The notes under the pieces were generated by a model. The model searched no databases. It was not told where the DNA came from and worked only from the letters and a program-made list of their open reading frames with translations. 64,000 nt of DNA from Chrysopilus asiliformis (Eukaryota > Arthropoda > Insecta > Diptera > Rhagionidae). The stretch is from the NCBI GenBank assembly GCA_964034945.1, contig OZ035963.1, forward strand, positions 50,234,032-50,298,031, in the 5' to 3' direction. Both the position numbers and the translations under genes were made by a program. Positions 46,060-57,392 of the stretch are shown in pieces; within the stretch, counting starts at the first letter, position 1, and the number at the start of each line of letters is the position of its first letter.

Positions 46060-46530
46060 TTTTATTAAAAGCTTTTATTTATCTTGCCTTTGTATCTGTC
46101 TGGCTGCTTGTCTGTTTGTTTGTTTGTCTGTTTGTCTGTCTGTTAAACATTGCAATCCAATTTTTCCACTCATCCGGCCTTCGTATCTGTCCGTCTGCTT
46201 GTCTGTTTGTCTGTCAGGGTCAAACATTGCAATCCAATTTTTCCACTCATCCGATGGCCAAATTGAACCATTCCTTCCCCCTTCCCCCATAAAAATAAGA
46301 AAAAAATGCAATTTTCTCGAAAACGGTAAATTTTATGGAAAAATTTATAAAAGCAAAATGTATTTATAATAGGATTTTACATAACCGTTCCATACATCAA
46401 AATCTAATCAGACCACTCCTTTCCCCCTCTCCTATACAAAAGGATTTTTTTAAATAAACTTTTCGTCTGTCATAATGCAGAGTATTTGACGATTGGCCAA
46501 TGGCAATTGTAGCTTTTCTTATGTTTTAAA
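46060..46530 (-). repeat. Mosaic of repeat families B (head) and R1 (reverse)
   Basis: The left part has the family-B head 'attaaaagcttttattta' followed by two ~90-bp tandem blocks each with a (TCTGT/TTTG)n tract and 'acattgcaatccaatttttc'. From about 46250 it continues as a reverse R1 copy to 'attgtagcttttcttatg'. The last junction is the empty site of the MITE at 36762. Confidence 0.75.
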
Positions 46531-46601
46531 AATGGCTTGATTTTGGTCCGATATTGGTTCACTAAAATTCCAATAATTCAGTGGTTTTTGGGTCGGTTTA
46601 A

Positions 46602-46808
46602 CACGTTGACTGCCAGACCAATTTTGCGAAAATGTAAGGGAGATGCCAATACATGTAGACGTATGTAGAATGTACGTATGTATGAATGTATGTATGTATG
46701 CATGTAGATTGTAGACTCAGCTATCGAAAATTATAGCCTTGGCCGCTCATGAATCATAGTGCCAATTTTCACTGGCTATCAAAAATGATAGCCATGGTAG
46801 TCAATGTG
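46602..46808. mobile_element. TTAA-flanked MITE (T3)
   Basis: TTAA at 46598-46601 and 46809-46812. Termini are CACGTTGACTGCCAGACC and the complement of TGGTAGTCAATGTG. TIR start closely resembles T4 at 52496. It contains a (TGTA)n run near 46672-46705. Confidence 0.83.
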
Positions 46809-46812
46809 TTAA

Positions 46813-48877
46813 AGAACTCTGGATAAAATATATCGATGTTATATAAAAATGTTTAAAAAAATCTAAGAAACAATTCCAAAATTAAATAAAAATCAAAATC
46901 CTGATCGAAATATCTCCCATCGAAACATCGTAGATAAAGAAACGCTTTTATTTTCTTATCGAGATCTCTCTGTACTAGATCTCGATGTTTAAAAATTCAT
47001 TAAAACTTCCTCAAAAAAGAAATTGGAAAATCTAAAACCGCTTAACCAAATTAACAGCCCAGCATTTTCAGTTCATTTACAAAATTCAAAACTCTTAAAC
47101 ACTCATTAAAAGCGACGAAAAAAGAAATTCTAAGAAATCAAAAAAGTCTTAAGTCCTTTAAAACCTCAATCGACGCTAAACTTCGACAACTCAATCTCGT
47201 TTAAGAAAAATATAAATTTTATTAAATAATTAATTGGTTTAACACGAGAAGCGTAAAATTTCGCATATTTTCTTTATGTTTTCAAACAAAACCTCTCTTC
47301 ACGTCTATAGAAGTACATTAGCTCCGAAAAAGTGACAACAAAAACGATGTGAAAAACTTTTCTTTTTAAAAATGTTTTCCTTGTTGATGCTTTTTTTTAC
47401 TTTTCAATTTATTTTCAACCCAGCGTATGAGATTTTTTTCGTGTGCGTTTTTGTATGTGCGGTGAAAAGTTTTCCCAAGAACTTAATTCGCCGGAGACGA
47501 GATTTCAACCTTTTTTTTCTCGTAACGCCAAGTCGGAATGAAATACAAAAGACCTGATTTCCCACCGCAACGTAAATATTTCCTGTCGTCTATAACTTGT
47601 AAAAACTTTTTTGGAAAAACGACAGAGACAAATGCATTGAAGGGATTTTCAATTGTGTAGTGAATGTTGAAAAGAGACCTAAGTAGTGGAGCTAATATTA
47701 TGGGGATGAGTGAAATTCTTAAAGACAATTTTCGTTCTTCTTAAAGACAGTACAGTGAATCGTAAAGTGGCGCAAGAATCCAAAAATTCTCCCCTTCTCT
47801 TTAATAAATCCACTTTAAAATTTTATCAGCATGAAAACATTTTAATAAATTTATGAACATCACGTTATAACATCCCCTAACACCGGATCTACCAACCTAC
47901 CCTCCCCTGGCCACTTCATTTCCCCAACTCGTAGTAAAAACTTGAAAAATATTCGTATCACGGTTAAAACGCAAACAAAAATAGAAAACCGAACAACGGC
48001 GGGCGTCGAGAAAACAGCGTCTCGATGGGAAGGAAAACTACCACCAACTAAGGGACGAAGGGCGAGAAGAATGCGAGTGGGATAATATAATGGTAATATA
48101 GAAAAGAAAAGTTTAAAAAACTCCTATACAGCACGCTTTTGTCTTTGCTTAAAAAACATTTTTTTTCCTGCATGCGCTGGAAATTCTATTCAGAAATTTT
48201 CCTTTCTCTTATAGCTATTAAATTTTATTATTATCATATTTTTATATTGGAAATTTTTAATCAATATTCCAATGAGGATTTTTGCATACGATGAACCCCT
48301 TTTTTGACCCCGATAAGTTTATGAAAGTACTCAGTTTTAGTGGCCGTAATTTAGTTTTATCTGTTGGCATAATCGATTAAAAAGTTTCCAGCGAAATTTC
48401 CACATTCAACGACTTTAAGTTTGAAAATTAATTTTTTACATTATGGTTAGCGTCGACTGTCGAGTAGGAAAACAGAATCAAATAAAATTGTTTGTCTTTG
48501 AAGTATTAAATTTAAAAAATGCACGTTTTAAAAGGATTATAAATTATCTGAGAGTGTTATGGGGCGATTTAGGGTATTGTTTGTATAATCACGTGAACCG
48601 TTTTCGAGATAATCGACAGGAAATTTATCTAAAGTTAGATGGAAATTTTCGATTCGCTTATATTAACGCACGTACTCTATGCAAGCTTTGCATATTTCTT
48701 CGTTTTAACAGCTTGAAAATTCTTAAATCTTTCACGACGCACACTGGTTCCAAATAACCCAAAAGTTAACATTAATTCACAGGCCATATTTTCCGCAATA
48801 TAAAGTGTATAACTGAGTTTAGTAAATAACAAAACATATAAAAAAAAGCAGGCTCTGATAAAAAATTCTTACACTGA
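46813..48877. other. Intergenic DNA, no recognised feature
   Basis: AT-rich with several 60-105-codon chance frames (for example 48443-48757 +). I see no splice-consistent coding. Confidence 0.4.
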
Positions 48878-49315
48878 GGGTATTCACAATCCTCTTTTAA
48901 TTTTCGGTATTCGGTATTTTCGGTAATATTAAAAGACTGAAAATATTCTGCTGTGAACTTCCCACAGCACAAAATATGTCACATACCTTTAAATCCATGT
49001 TTGATGTATTCTTTTGAATTTCTATTGTGGCAACGGCTATCAAAATTGAAAAAAATTCCATCAGTCCGATGAGGTTAACAAAAAGCCAGCGAGAAAATTT
49101 GACAACTAAAAACATTACTAGCGCCACCCGCGGTTGATTCTTGATACCGAATAACCGGGCCGGAAAACACGACTCAAGGCATGTCTACAATTACCGAATC
49201 CGGTAATTCATTTTTACATGAACCAAGTTACGTGTCTCGGTAAAAATCTGTTAAATTTGACTGAATTACCAAGCGGTAAATTTACCCGCAATTTAAAAGA
49301 CGACTGTGAATACCC
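48878..49315. mobile_element. 438-bp MITE, TGA duplication
   Basis: TGA at 48875-48877 and 49316-49318. Termini are GGGTATTCACAATCCTCTTT and the complement of GACGACTGTGAATACCC, extending into 'ttttaa'. The interior has repeated 'ggtaattt'/'cggtatt' words. Confidence 0.82.
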
Positions 49316-49747
49316 TGACTAATTTGAAAAATCCGGGACAAACCTAAATTCGGGGCTATCCCACCCTATTTATGGAAAAAGATATCATGCAATGGGCTGT
49401 TTTTATTTAAATGCTCTTAACACCTTGCCTACCGGTCAACTTTTTTGTATGGTAGATTAATGAAACTCACAGGGTTAATTCCTTAAAATTCCAATATTTA
49501 AAAAAATTGAAAAAAAAACTCAAACTAGTGGAGGACGTATTAATTTAACTGTGGAAAATTTTTGCGCCAATATTTGTTACCGCCACAAAATCAATTTATG
49601 ACTTAACTCTTTGTGGACCAGGAAGTGAACAACAAAAAATCAATAACCATGACTTTTTTTCGTTGAAAATGGTTCCAGAAAGCATTTAAAAAAAAAGACA
49701 TGAACTAATTTTATGGAGGAGTGATATTTACGCCTGTGGTATATAAG

Positions 49748-50304
49748 GGGTCTTTCAATAAGGACATAACAATTTTGTATTTTAATAAAAACGCACCCTA
49801 AAACTTTTTTTATGATCTGGCAATGCTAAAACGTCAGTCAAGGTTTACATTTTTATCATGGTGAAGTTCACGAACGAGCAACGTTTGGAAATTATTAAAA
49901 CTTACTACCGAAACTCTGAGTCGGTGGTCGCAATCGTGTAAACTCGAGAAATGGTCCGGTCGAATGGCCACCTCGCTCATGCGATTTAACACCGTTGGAT
50001 TTATTTTTAAGGGGTTATGTTAAGTCGTTGGTTTATGCCAACAAGCTAACAACGTTAGAGGAGCTCAGGAACAATATCGAACGCGAAATTGCCAACGTTC
50101 CGGCCGATATGTGTGGAAGGGTGGTGGAAAATTGGCTCCAAAGAATCAATCCGCAAACGTGCTCGCGGTGGCCATATGCACGACATCGAATTTCATACTT
50201 AAATGTAACATGTCCACTACACTTGGAATAAATTTCAGCCCGATATTTCTATTATTCTGTGTTTTATTTAAATACAAAATTGTTATGTCCTTGTTGAAAG
50301 ACCC
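49748..50304 (+). mobile_element. mariner-like element, 557-bp deletion derivative
   Basis: Terminal inverted repeats of about 43 bp start GGGTCTTTCAATAAGGACAT at the left, with one or two mismatches at the right. It keeps the first ~25 and last ~95 codons of a transposase gene but lacks the middle. Expected TA flanks are not intact (AG/GA). Confidence 0.88.
49858..50202 (+). pseudogene. mariner-type transposase, internally deleted and frameshifted
   Basis: The start reads MVKFTNEQRLEIIKTYYRNS then ESVVA, the usual N-terminus (helix-turn-helix) of this insect mariner/IS630-like family. After a stop the frame resumes at WPPRSCDLTPLDLFLRGYVK, including the PLD motif, and continues LVYANKLTTLEELRNNIERE...VENWLQRIN. 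A frameshift near 50150 separates this from the closing GGHMHDIEFHT. The catalytic core with the first two acidic residues is deleted, so it cannot act. Confidence 0.88.
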
Positions 50305-50404
50305 GATAGAAATATATAGAATGTTGATACTATTGGATAAGCAAAAAATATAAAGATTTAAAGTTGGTGGCACTTAAAAGTACCGACGGTCGACAAAGGG
50401 TTAA

Positions 50405-51224
50405 AACATATAAGAAAGGCCACAATTGCCAGGGAGTAATCGTCAAATATGAGAACTTAAGACCGAAATTTGATAGAAACTTCACTCTTTGTATGGAGGG
50501 TTTGTGGAAGGAATTTCCGATTTTGCCCATTCGAGAACTTGTCCAACAGTTTTTTTTTTGATTCCATAAATTTTTTAAGCCATTTTTAATGTCACTAAGC
50601 AGTCGATAATTTAGAATAAATTAGAAAATAAATAATTATTAATTAAAAATATTTTATATAACTTTTTTAAGAAAATCAAAAGTAAAGTTGTTTTTATTAA
50701 AACAAAAGCATATTAATATGTTTATTTATATATAAATAAAATAAAAACAACAAATAATAAAAAATAAATAAAGAAAACTAACAAAATAAAACATTATTCG
50801 AGTGAGATACGATACAATACGAAACAAGTAATTAAGAAACTTTAGAAATTAAGATTATTATTGATTATTCAAAAAAAAAATATATTAAAAACTCTATTAC
50901 CGATCAAAAAAACCGTTCAAAAGTTTAAATAGATAATAATAAATCAAATTTAATCTGCATTAGATGAAATAGGAGAAAATTCTATAATGTAGAATAGATT
51001 CAAAATTTCAAATTTCGACTGTTCAGTGGTTTTTGTTTAATTCACAGACTGGTGTTTTTTGTCTCATTTTCAGAGGTTCAGATTTTTTTGTATGGGAAAA
51101 TGCAGTTTTTTTCACTTTTTCTTGCAGGAACTTATATTTTTAGTTTCGGAGTGCGCCCTCAGAAGCTGAAAACCCAATTTTCGAGAAAGCCACACTTGCA
51201 ACCCTATTTTATACATTTCCTACA
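50405..51224. other. AT-rich intergenic DNA
   Basis: Very AT-rich (50570-50950 especially). No gene. Confidence 0.45.
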
Positions 51225-51480
51225 TTTTTGACATCACTAGCTTGCATACACGTCGTTGCCGGGTTAAAGTTTTTTTTTTCATAAAATTTCCCCACCAAAA
51301 CCACCCAGTAGCAACTTAAAAACGTTTGAGAAAAATATTAGGTGTGCCGCGGAATGTTGTCCTCAATGGACCTTTCGCTTCGAATTTGGAAATTTTAACA
51401 CAAGATTCGTGATTGGCAACCCCGAAAACCGTCAAGTGATATTTTTCAGCCTCCTAACGCGGGCAGATTTTATGGCGAAA
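51225..51480 (-). repeat. Repeat family D copy without the hAT insertion (empty site)
   Basis: Reverse-orientation relative of 11220-11582 plus 12582 onward. On the minus strand 'cccggcaacgacg' runs directly into 'tgtatgcaagctagtgatg', the sequence that the hAT element splits at 11583. Confidence 0.85.
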
Positions 51481-51581
51481 ACCAATGTTTAAAAAAATGT
51501 TTTAATACCCCGTTCACCCCCTTTTGCGGCAGGAATTTCGAAAAACCACGCCATAGTAAATATCTACGTGATGGATTAAAC

Positions 51582-52314
51582 TAGAGAGACTGTAATCTAG
51601 AGAGCCAACATCCGCTCTTAATAGATTGTCTTAGACCGTGTCTGCACTTGATGTTTTTCATCGCAGATATTTTTGATTGACCAATCAGAGCTCGAGTTGA
51701 CGGCGATAAAAAATCCCAGAGATAAATTTCATGAAATCTTGCAATTGCAAAATTTCATGGAATTTCCCGATTCAAGATGGCGGAATCTAAATTCTCCCGA
51801 CAAGTAATTGCGAAAATAACTAATTTTTACAAACAATACCATAAAAAAGGCTTCGGAAGAGAATATTTAACATTAAGGTTTTTCTTTTCTTTGTTTCTAA
51901 TATTTTGCAATAACTGTGACGAGTTGTTTTAACTTCAAAGGCATGCGAAGAAATGAAATTCTATGAAATATCTTTGCCCAGCTGTCAAAAAAATCTCATT
52001 GCGGTGAGATATTTCTTGGGATAAAAAATGGTTAATCAAGACGCGGTGTAACTCCAATTAGAAAAGTCTATTAGGCCAGTTAGAACAGTTTCTTTTTACT
52101 GTAAGCATTTTGTCAATTTATTAAAACAAATACGACTTAAAAATTTTTTTGATACCTCACACGTGAGTTTTTTACTTATATTAATCGATTTCAGTTATTT
52201 TGGCAATTAATTGTAACAATGAATCAAATTTTTAAAGTTTTTCGCGCTCTTTTTTCAGCTTTTCGGCCATTTTTACACCTTCCAATATCCTTTCTCTAGA
52301 TTTTAGGCTCTCTA
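51582..52314. mobile_element. hAT-like MITE (family H2, copy 1) with nested MITE
   Basis: Termini TAGAGAGACTGTAATCTAGA and (complement) TAGAGAGCCTAAAATCTAGA. Flanks GATTAAAC/TATTAAAC agree at 7 of 8 positions, an 8-bp target duplication. Interior words such as 'aatgaatcaaatttttaaag' are shared with copy 2 at 57920. Interrupted at 51634-52047. Confidence 0.82.
51634..52047. mobile_element. 414-bp PIF/Harbinger-type MITE nested in H2, with MADF-like start
   Basis: Inserted in H2 after TTA (51631-51633), with GTA at the right (a one-base-changed copy). The uninterrupted site in copy 2 reads 'ctattaactccaatt'. Termini GACCGTGTCTGCACTTGATG against the complement of CAAGACGCGGT are imperfect. From 51777 it reads MAESKFSRQVIAKITNFYKQ then YHKKGFGREYL, which aligns with the MADF ORF of 37277 with the middle deleted. 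Confidence 0.65.
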
Positions 52315-52495
52315 TATTAAACATGCTGTAAAAATTTCAAATTTCTAGCTCCAGTGGTTCGGGCTAGGCGTTGATGAGTCAGTCGGGATAAACGTTTTTA
52401 TTTATATACAGGATTTTCCAGGTAACTGGACATGGGAAAAATCCCGGATTTCTTGTGTAGATACGAGGGTTTGCGCTTATCCGATACTCCTTTAA

Positions 52496-53353
52496 CACGT
52501 TGGCTACCATGTAAGTCACCGGTGATCGCAGCGTGTCACCCACAGGGACAATGTGAGTCACCGGGGGTGCGTTCCTTTATTAACCGTGGTTAACCGTGGT
52601 TAACCGCGGTAAACAGAAATGCGTTCTTAAATGCCTACGGTTAACGCTAAGTAAACTTTACTGCCGTTCCTAAATGCCAAAGTTAAGCTGTCAAAGTTAC
52701 TTTTCTCAACTCTGCTCGAGAGCTGAGTTGGAGAAAGTTAACTTTAATTGTAATTAAAGAACGCGATAAAGTTAACCGAGACGGTTACAACTGTCAACCA
52801 ACTGTCAATTCGTCTCATAGTTTCGAATGAATTTTGTGCAGAATAATGGAGGATTTTATTGTGGTCCTTGTAAATGAAAAATACGACATGCTTTTATCAT
52901 TTGTTGGTCCGACATATTTTTAATGTATTGTTGTGCACATCACTGCTGTCAAAGTTAACCAAATCACGTTCTTTTAATCAGAGTTAACGTCGGTAAAATT
53001 TCAACTTTGGCAATCAGCTGTTCTAACTTTGACAAACCCAACCTTTACTTTACTCGGGAATAAAGGAACGCACCCCGGTGTACGCACACTATTGTCATTA
53101 CCGTCAGTTTCTCAAGTTCCATGGTTGAGTGCAGTCGCTCGTGCGGTACAAAGGGGTTTTTTTTTGTGGAGCATATTTCATGTGAAAAATTTGTTCTGGT
53201 AAGTTTTTTCCGTTATATCTGATTCGATTCGTTTGTTTTTGTCTGTATTGATCTTGTGTTCACTGGTGACTCACAAAGTACAGAAATGATTTTTGCGTTT
53301 TTTCCCAGTGTATACTAGCGGAGTAAGCGTTTTTTTGGCTGGTAGCCAACGTG
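52496..53353. mobile_element. TTAA-flanked MITE (T4) with nested MITE
   Basis: TTAA at 52492-52495 and 53354-53357. Termini CACGTTGGCTACCA are 14/14 identical inverted repeats. Subterminal 'gtcaccggtga' and 'gtgagtcaccgg' words. Interrupted by 52565-53075. Confidence 0.87.
52565..53075. mobile_element. 511-bp MITE nested in T4, CGG duplication
   Basis: Termini GGGTGCGTTCCTTTATT are 17/17 identical inverted repeats, flanked by CGG (52562-52564, 53076-53078). The interior has three 'ttaaccgtggtt'-like words and a short frame at 52850 (MEDFIVVLVNEKYDMLLSF) that could be the first codons of the parental transposase; that is a guess. Confidence 0.87.
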
Positions 53354-53357
53354 TTAA

Positions 53358-55373
53358 CGGCACAAATTTTGCACTTGTGCGAGACCCTTTTTGCTGCACG
53401 AAATTTTGCACTTATCAGGGTTCCTAATTACAAAAAATCGTGATTACTACCCTTTCCACTGGGGTATAAAGAAACATACACACGATCAAGAAAATATGAC
53501 AAAGTAAACTATTAAAAATTAAAAGGAAAAAAGCACTTGTGCACGTACCCGAGGGAAAAAATGTGACGAAGGAACTTAATTGAAGACTATTTGAAGTGTA
53601 CTAATAGGAGTTTTGCTCTTAAGCGGGTTGCAGTAAAGCGATAACTTTTATATGGAATTCTTAAAAATGTACAAGCGGTTAGAATTTCTGTTGCACTTAA
53701 AAGGATTGTGTAGTTAGTTATCCAAGAAGAAGTTATCCGGGCATTACTGTATATTTAAATTTACTACATTTAGAACGCACAAGACATCTTGTAGCTTCTA
53801 TGTATTTTTTTACACGTAGTTGCCCATCCCCGCCCATCCCTGTTCCGGATACATTTATTTTTTTCGTTTCCAACCTTTTCCCCTCGTTAGTCCCTTTTAA
53901 AAATTTCAAGGTTATAAAAAGAACGAAGACCCTTTTTGCAGCTGTGTGGTTATAGGTTATAAATGATTATGATCGATTTTTTAAATCATTTAATTAGCAT
54001 TTTCAAATTTCCTTTTTTTCGGGAACAAAATATGTCGACAACAATCATGAAAAACAATACCCACAAAATACAATTCAAGGTAAAATTCCTTAACTGCGCC
54101 GCAGATGAAAGTTTTCTTTGTTCAAAGTGAAATATTACTTTAATTTTTGAAGTCCTCAGATCCGATACTTTTCTAGCAATTGAAATTTATTTTAAAAAAA
54201 ATCACTGAACAAAAAGGAAAAAATCAACCACAATAAATCAAATAAACGAAAAATACGTATTTTGTTTTAAATTTAAATATTATATCCAATGAAATAAATG
54301 TATATATAAAAATAAAAATACTTACTCCATTAATATTTAACTAAAAACAACCCATTGAGAAAATTATGGTTAAACGGAAAACAAAAATAGGTAAAAGGAG
54401 GAATTGAGAAACAATTTTTAAACCAAAAAAGAAAATTAAGCTAAAAAACAAATGGTGACAAGCCAATGATAACCAAGTGTTGTGCTCAATTTATGTAACA
54501 AATAAACTTAAAAAAAACCAAAATATTTTGATAAAATAAATATTTGAAACAAACGAATTCATACCGTAATGAAAAAAGGAGAAAAAAGAACGTAATTTTC
54601 TATTATATTACGAGTTTTCAAAAGTAATTTACTAACAATAAATAAATATACAAAAAGCAAAAAAAAAATTAAAATTAGATAAATGAGGGAAGAAATTCGA
54701 GAAGCGGCTAAAGTTTTTGTGATAAAATGCTTTTTATATCCAAATACCCATATCATCGAATATTATTAAACAAATATTCCAAAAAGAGGAAAAATATTTA
54801 CTAAATTTATCCTGAGGAATAACTTAAAGGAGTAAATTATATAAAAAAAAACCTTTTTGTTAATGTTTTCGAAATCAAATGAAAATAATAGAATATTTAA
54901 ATATTGTAAATCATGATTATATTAACTGTATTTTTGGCAATTAATTTTTAGGTTATGTTTTTTCATGTAATTTGAATATAAGTTTAAAAAAATGTGTAAT
55001 AAATCTAAAAAAAAAATATATGATATGAAATTATAAATAAAATTGAAATTAATACTGGTTGAAGTATTTTATAAGCTCAATGAAAATATTTTAAAGAAAA
55101 ATACATAAAAGTGAAATATTAAAAGTGGTTTTTTGTATACCTACTTGTTATAAAAAGTTCCTCAAGCATACTGTGGTCACGGTGACCATAATTTTTTGGG
55201 CCACTCCGCGATAAGATGAATAGTTCGTGTTTGTGGGAGGAGGGGGTGGGGGTGGGCGAGTGGTCAAGGGGGGTTGAGGTTACTTGAAGCAAAACAATAA
55301 ATTCTACAAAATTGAGGCACATTTGGGCAAAAATGCGGCAAAGTGAATTAAATAAAGAGCTACAGAATCCCAA
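53358..55373. other. AT-rich intergenic DNA, no recognised feature
   Basis: 54200-55100 is extremely AT-rich. No gene, TIR pair or RNA gene. Confidence 0.45.
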
Positions 55374-55502
55374 GTAGAATGACCAGATCTCCGGTTTTAA
55401 CCCGGAGTCTCCGGGTTTCCTTTCCGAATCTCCGGGCTTCTCGACACATTATTTTTTTCATCATTCTCCAGGTTTACAAAAGTAGGAATCTGGTCACCCT
55501 AT
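55374..55502. mobile_element. Possible small TIR element
   Basis: 'TAGAATGACCAGATCTCC' and the complement of 'GGAATCTGGTCACCCTA' are inverted about 130 bp apart, with 'ccgg.tct' words between them. No clear target duplication. Confidence 0.45.
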
Positions 55503-55907
55503 ACCCATTAACTTAATTTTTCCCGCTCTTTACGTTCACAATGCAATGAGCATGATAAAAGCGAAATAATCACAACGTAAAGAGCGAAATAATCACAACG
55601 GATACTAAAAATACCAAGAGAAACGCGCCGTTGACAAAATCTTTCCACATATCCACGTCGTTTGTAGAATATTGTTGAAGAAATGTGCCGCAGGCAAAAA
55701 AAAATTGGGGTCAAGCAACCTTCAACCGAAGTAGACTATTTTCTGCAACACAAAACTTCCTTCCACAAAATCTACGACGCTGCGCAATTTACGCTAGAGC
55801 CCTGTCGCGTTGTCAACCAAAGACGACCTCAAAACGTACAAACTTTGAGATAACTTGAGAACGGTAGAAGATAAAAACCATTTTTTAAAAGCTTTTATTT
55901 AGCTCGC

Positions 55908-55944
<37 letters not shown>

Positions 55945-56054
55945 GGGGTCAAATCTTGCAACCCAATTTTGACCCACTTCCGCTTGTCCGATTGACTTGA
56001 AATTTTGCACACTTATATAAGTCCGATGACAATACAATATTTTCACTACTTCGT

Positions 56055-56785
56055 CCTTGTAAGGATAACGGAAGATCCTGTAAGGATAACGTGATTATCC
56101 TTTTCTCCAAATTTTCCGGAAAAAAATCTATTCTGGGGGTTTTTGGGGTCGCTGAATTCGAATCTGTCATTAAAAAGTCAGTAAGGATAACGGAAGGTCC
56201 TGTAAGGATAACGTGATTATCCTTTTCTCCAAATTTTCCGGAAAAAAATCTATTCTGGGGGTTTTTGGAGTCGCTGAATCCGAATCTGTCATTGAAAAGT
56301 CAGTAAGGATAACGGAAGGTCCTGTAAGGATAACGTGATTATCCTTTTCTCCAAATTTTCCGGAAAAAAATCTATTCTGGGGGTTTTTGGGGTCGCTGAA
56401 TCCGAATCTGTTATTGAAAAGTCAGTAAGGATAACGGAAGGTCCTGTAAGGATAACGTGATTATCCTTTTCTCCAAATTTTCCGGAAAAAAATCTATTCT
56501 GGGGGTTTTTGGGGTCGCTGAATCCGAATCTGTCATTGAAAAGTCAGTAAGGATAACGGAAGGTCCTGTAAGGATAACGTGATTATCCTTTTCTCCAAAT
56601 TTTCCGGAAAAAAATCTATTCTGGGAGTTTTTGGGGTCGCTGAATCCGAATCTGTCATTAAAAAGTCTGTAAGGATAACGGAAGGTTTTGTAAGGATAAC
56701 GTGAGTATCCCTTTCTCCAAATTTTCCGGAAAAAATCTATTCTGGGGGTTTTTGGGGTCGCTGAATACGATTCTCAAGTTAAAAA
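56055..56785. repeat. 122-bp tandem array, six units
   Basis: Unit starts near 56060, 56181, 56303, 56425, 56547 and 56668. Typical words are 'gtaaggataacggaaggtcc', 'gtaaggataacgtgattatc', 'ccaaattttccggaaaaaaa' and 'gtttttggggtcgctgaatc'. Units are nearly identical here and diverged at 28 kb, suggesting recent local expansion. Each unit contains GGATAAcgtgaTTATCC, a small palindrome. Confidence 0.93.
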
Positions 56786-56841
56786 GCCTGTAAGGACATC
56801 TCAAATGTAAGGATATATTCGAAGACTAAAAAGAACAAAAT

Positions 56842-57113
56842 AAAAAAAATAAAAAAAATTTTTTTTAAAAAAAGCTTTTATTAGAAAAGAATGCACTAAA
56901 AAGAAAAAAATAATTTTCTGGACGCTGTGTATCACAAATATAAAAGCTTTTAAAAAGCGAGATAAAGCATAAAACAATAAAATAAAAATTTATCTCGCTT
57001 TTAAAAAGCTTTTATATTTGTGATACACAGCGTCCAGAAAATTATTTTTTTCTTTTTAGTGCATCCTTTTCTAATAAAAGCTTTTTTTAAAAAAAATTTT
57101 TTTTATTTTTTTT
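56842..57113. repeat. Near-perfect hairpin, 125-bp arms
   Basis: Arms 56842-56966 and 56989-57113 pair with one mismatch noticed, around a 22-nt loop. They contain 'ggacgctgtgtatcacaaat' and 'agcttttattagaaaag'. Sits at the end of the family-B copy. Confidence 0.92.
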
Positions 57114-57392
57114 TTTCGAGATAATGGCAAAAAACTAATTTTTTTGAAATAACGGTGTATCTCGATAACAGTTTGAGATATCGAGTTCTAGCAAAAGACA
57201 AAAGTGTAGTAATTTTTATTTTCTCCAGGTTTTGTCTAACTTAACACTACTAAAAATGCGTAGTTTCGGAGTAAATTGAGAAAAACCAATTCGCGATTTT
57301 TAAAAAGCCGCCATTTTTGTTACTTCCGTTTAACGGATTTCCACCAAAAGTTGATAGGATCGTCTCATTCCAGGACCAAATTTTTTTTAATG
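57112..57392 (+). repeat. Interspersed repeat family A, copy 2
   Basis: Matches 4160-4505, from the 'cgagataatggcaaaaaac' block to 'tcgtctcattccaggacc'. Confidence 0.8.

Larger units (their letters stand above)
49421..50400. mobile_element. TTAA-flanked element (T5) interrupted by a mariner
   Basis: TTAA at 49417-49420 and 50401-50404. Termini CACCTTGCCTACCGGTC and (complement) CCCTTTGTCGACCGTCGG are only moderately similar, so this boundary is less certain than T1-T4. Without the mariner it would be about 420 bp. Confidence 0.6.
55870..57113. repeat. Repeat family B, long copy: head, six 122-bp units, terminal hairpin
   Basis: Head 'aaaagcttttatttagct' with a (CTGT)n tract, then the array at 56055-56785, then the hairpin at 56842-57113. 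The first two parts are also together at 27838-28870. Confidence 0.8.
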
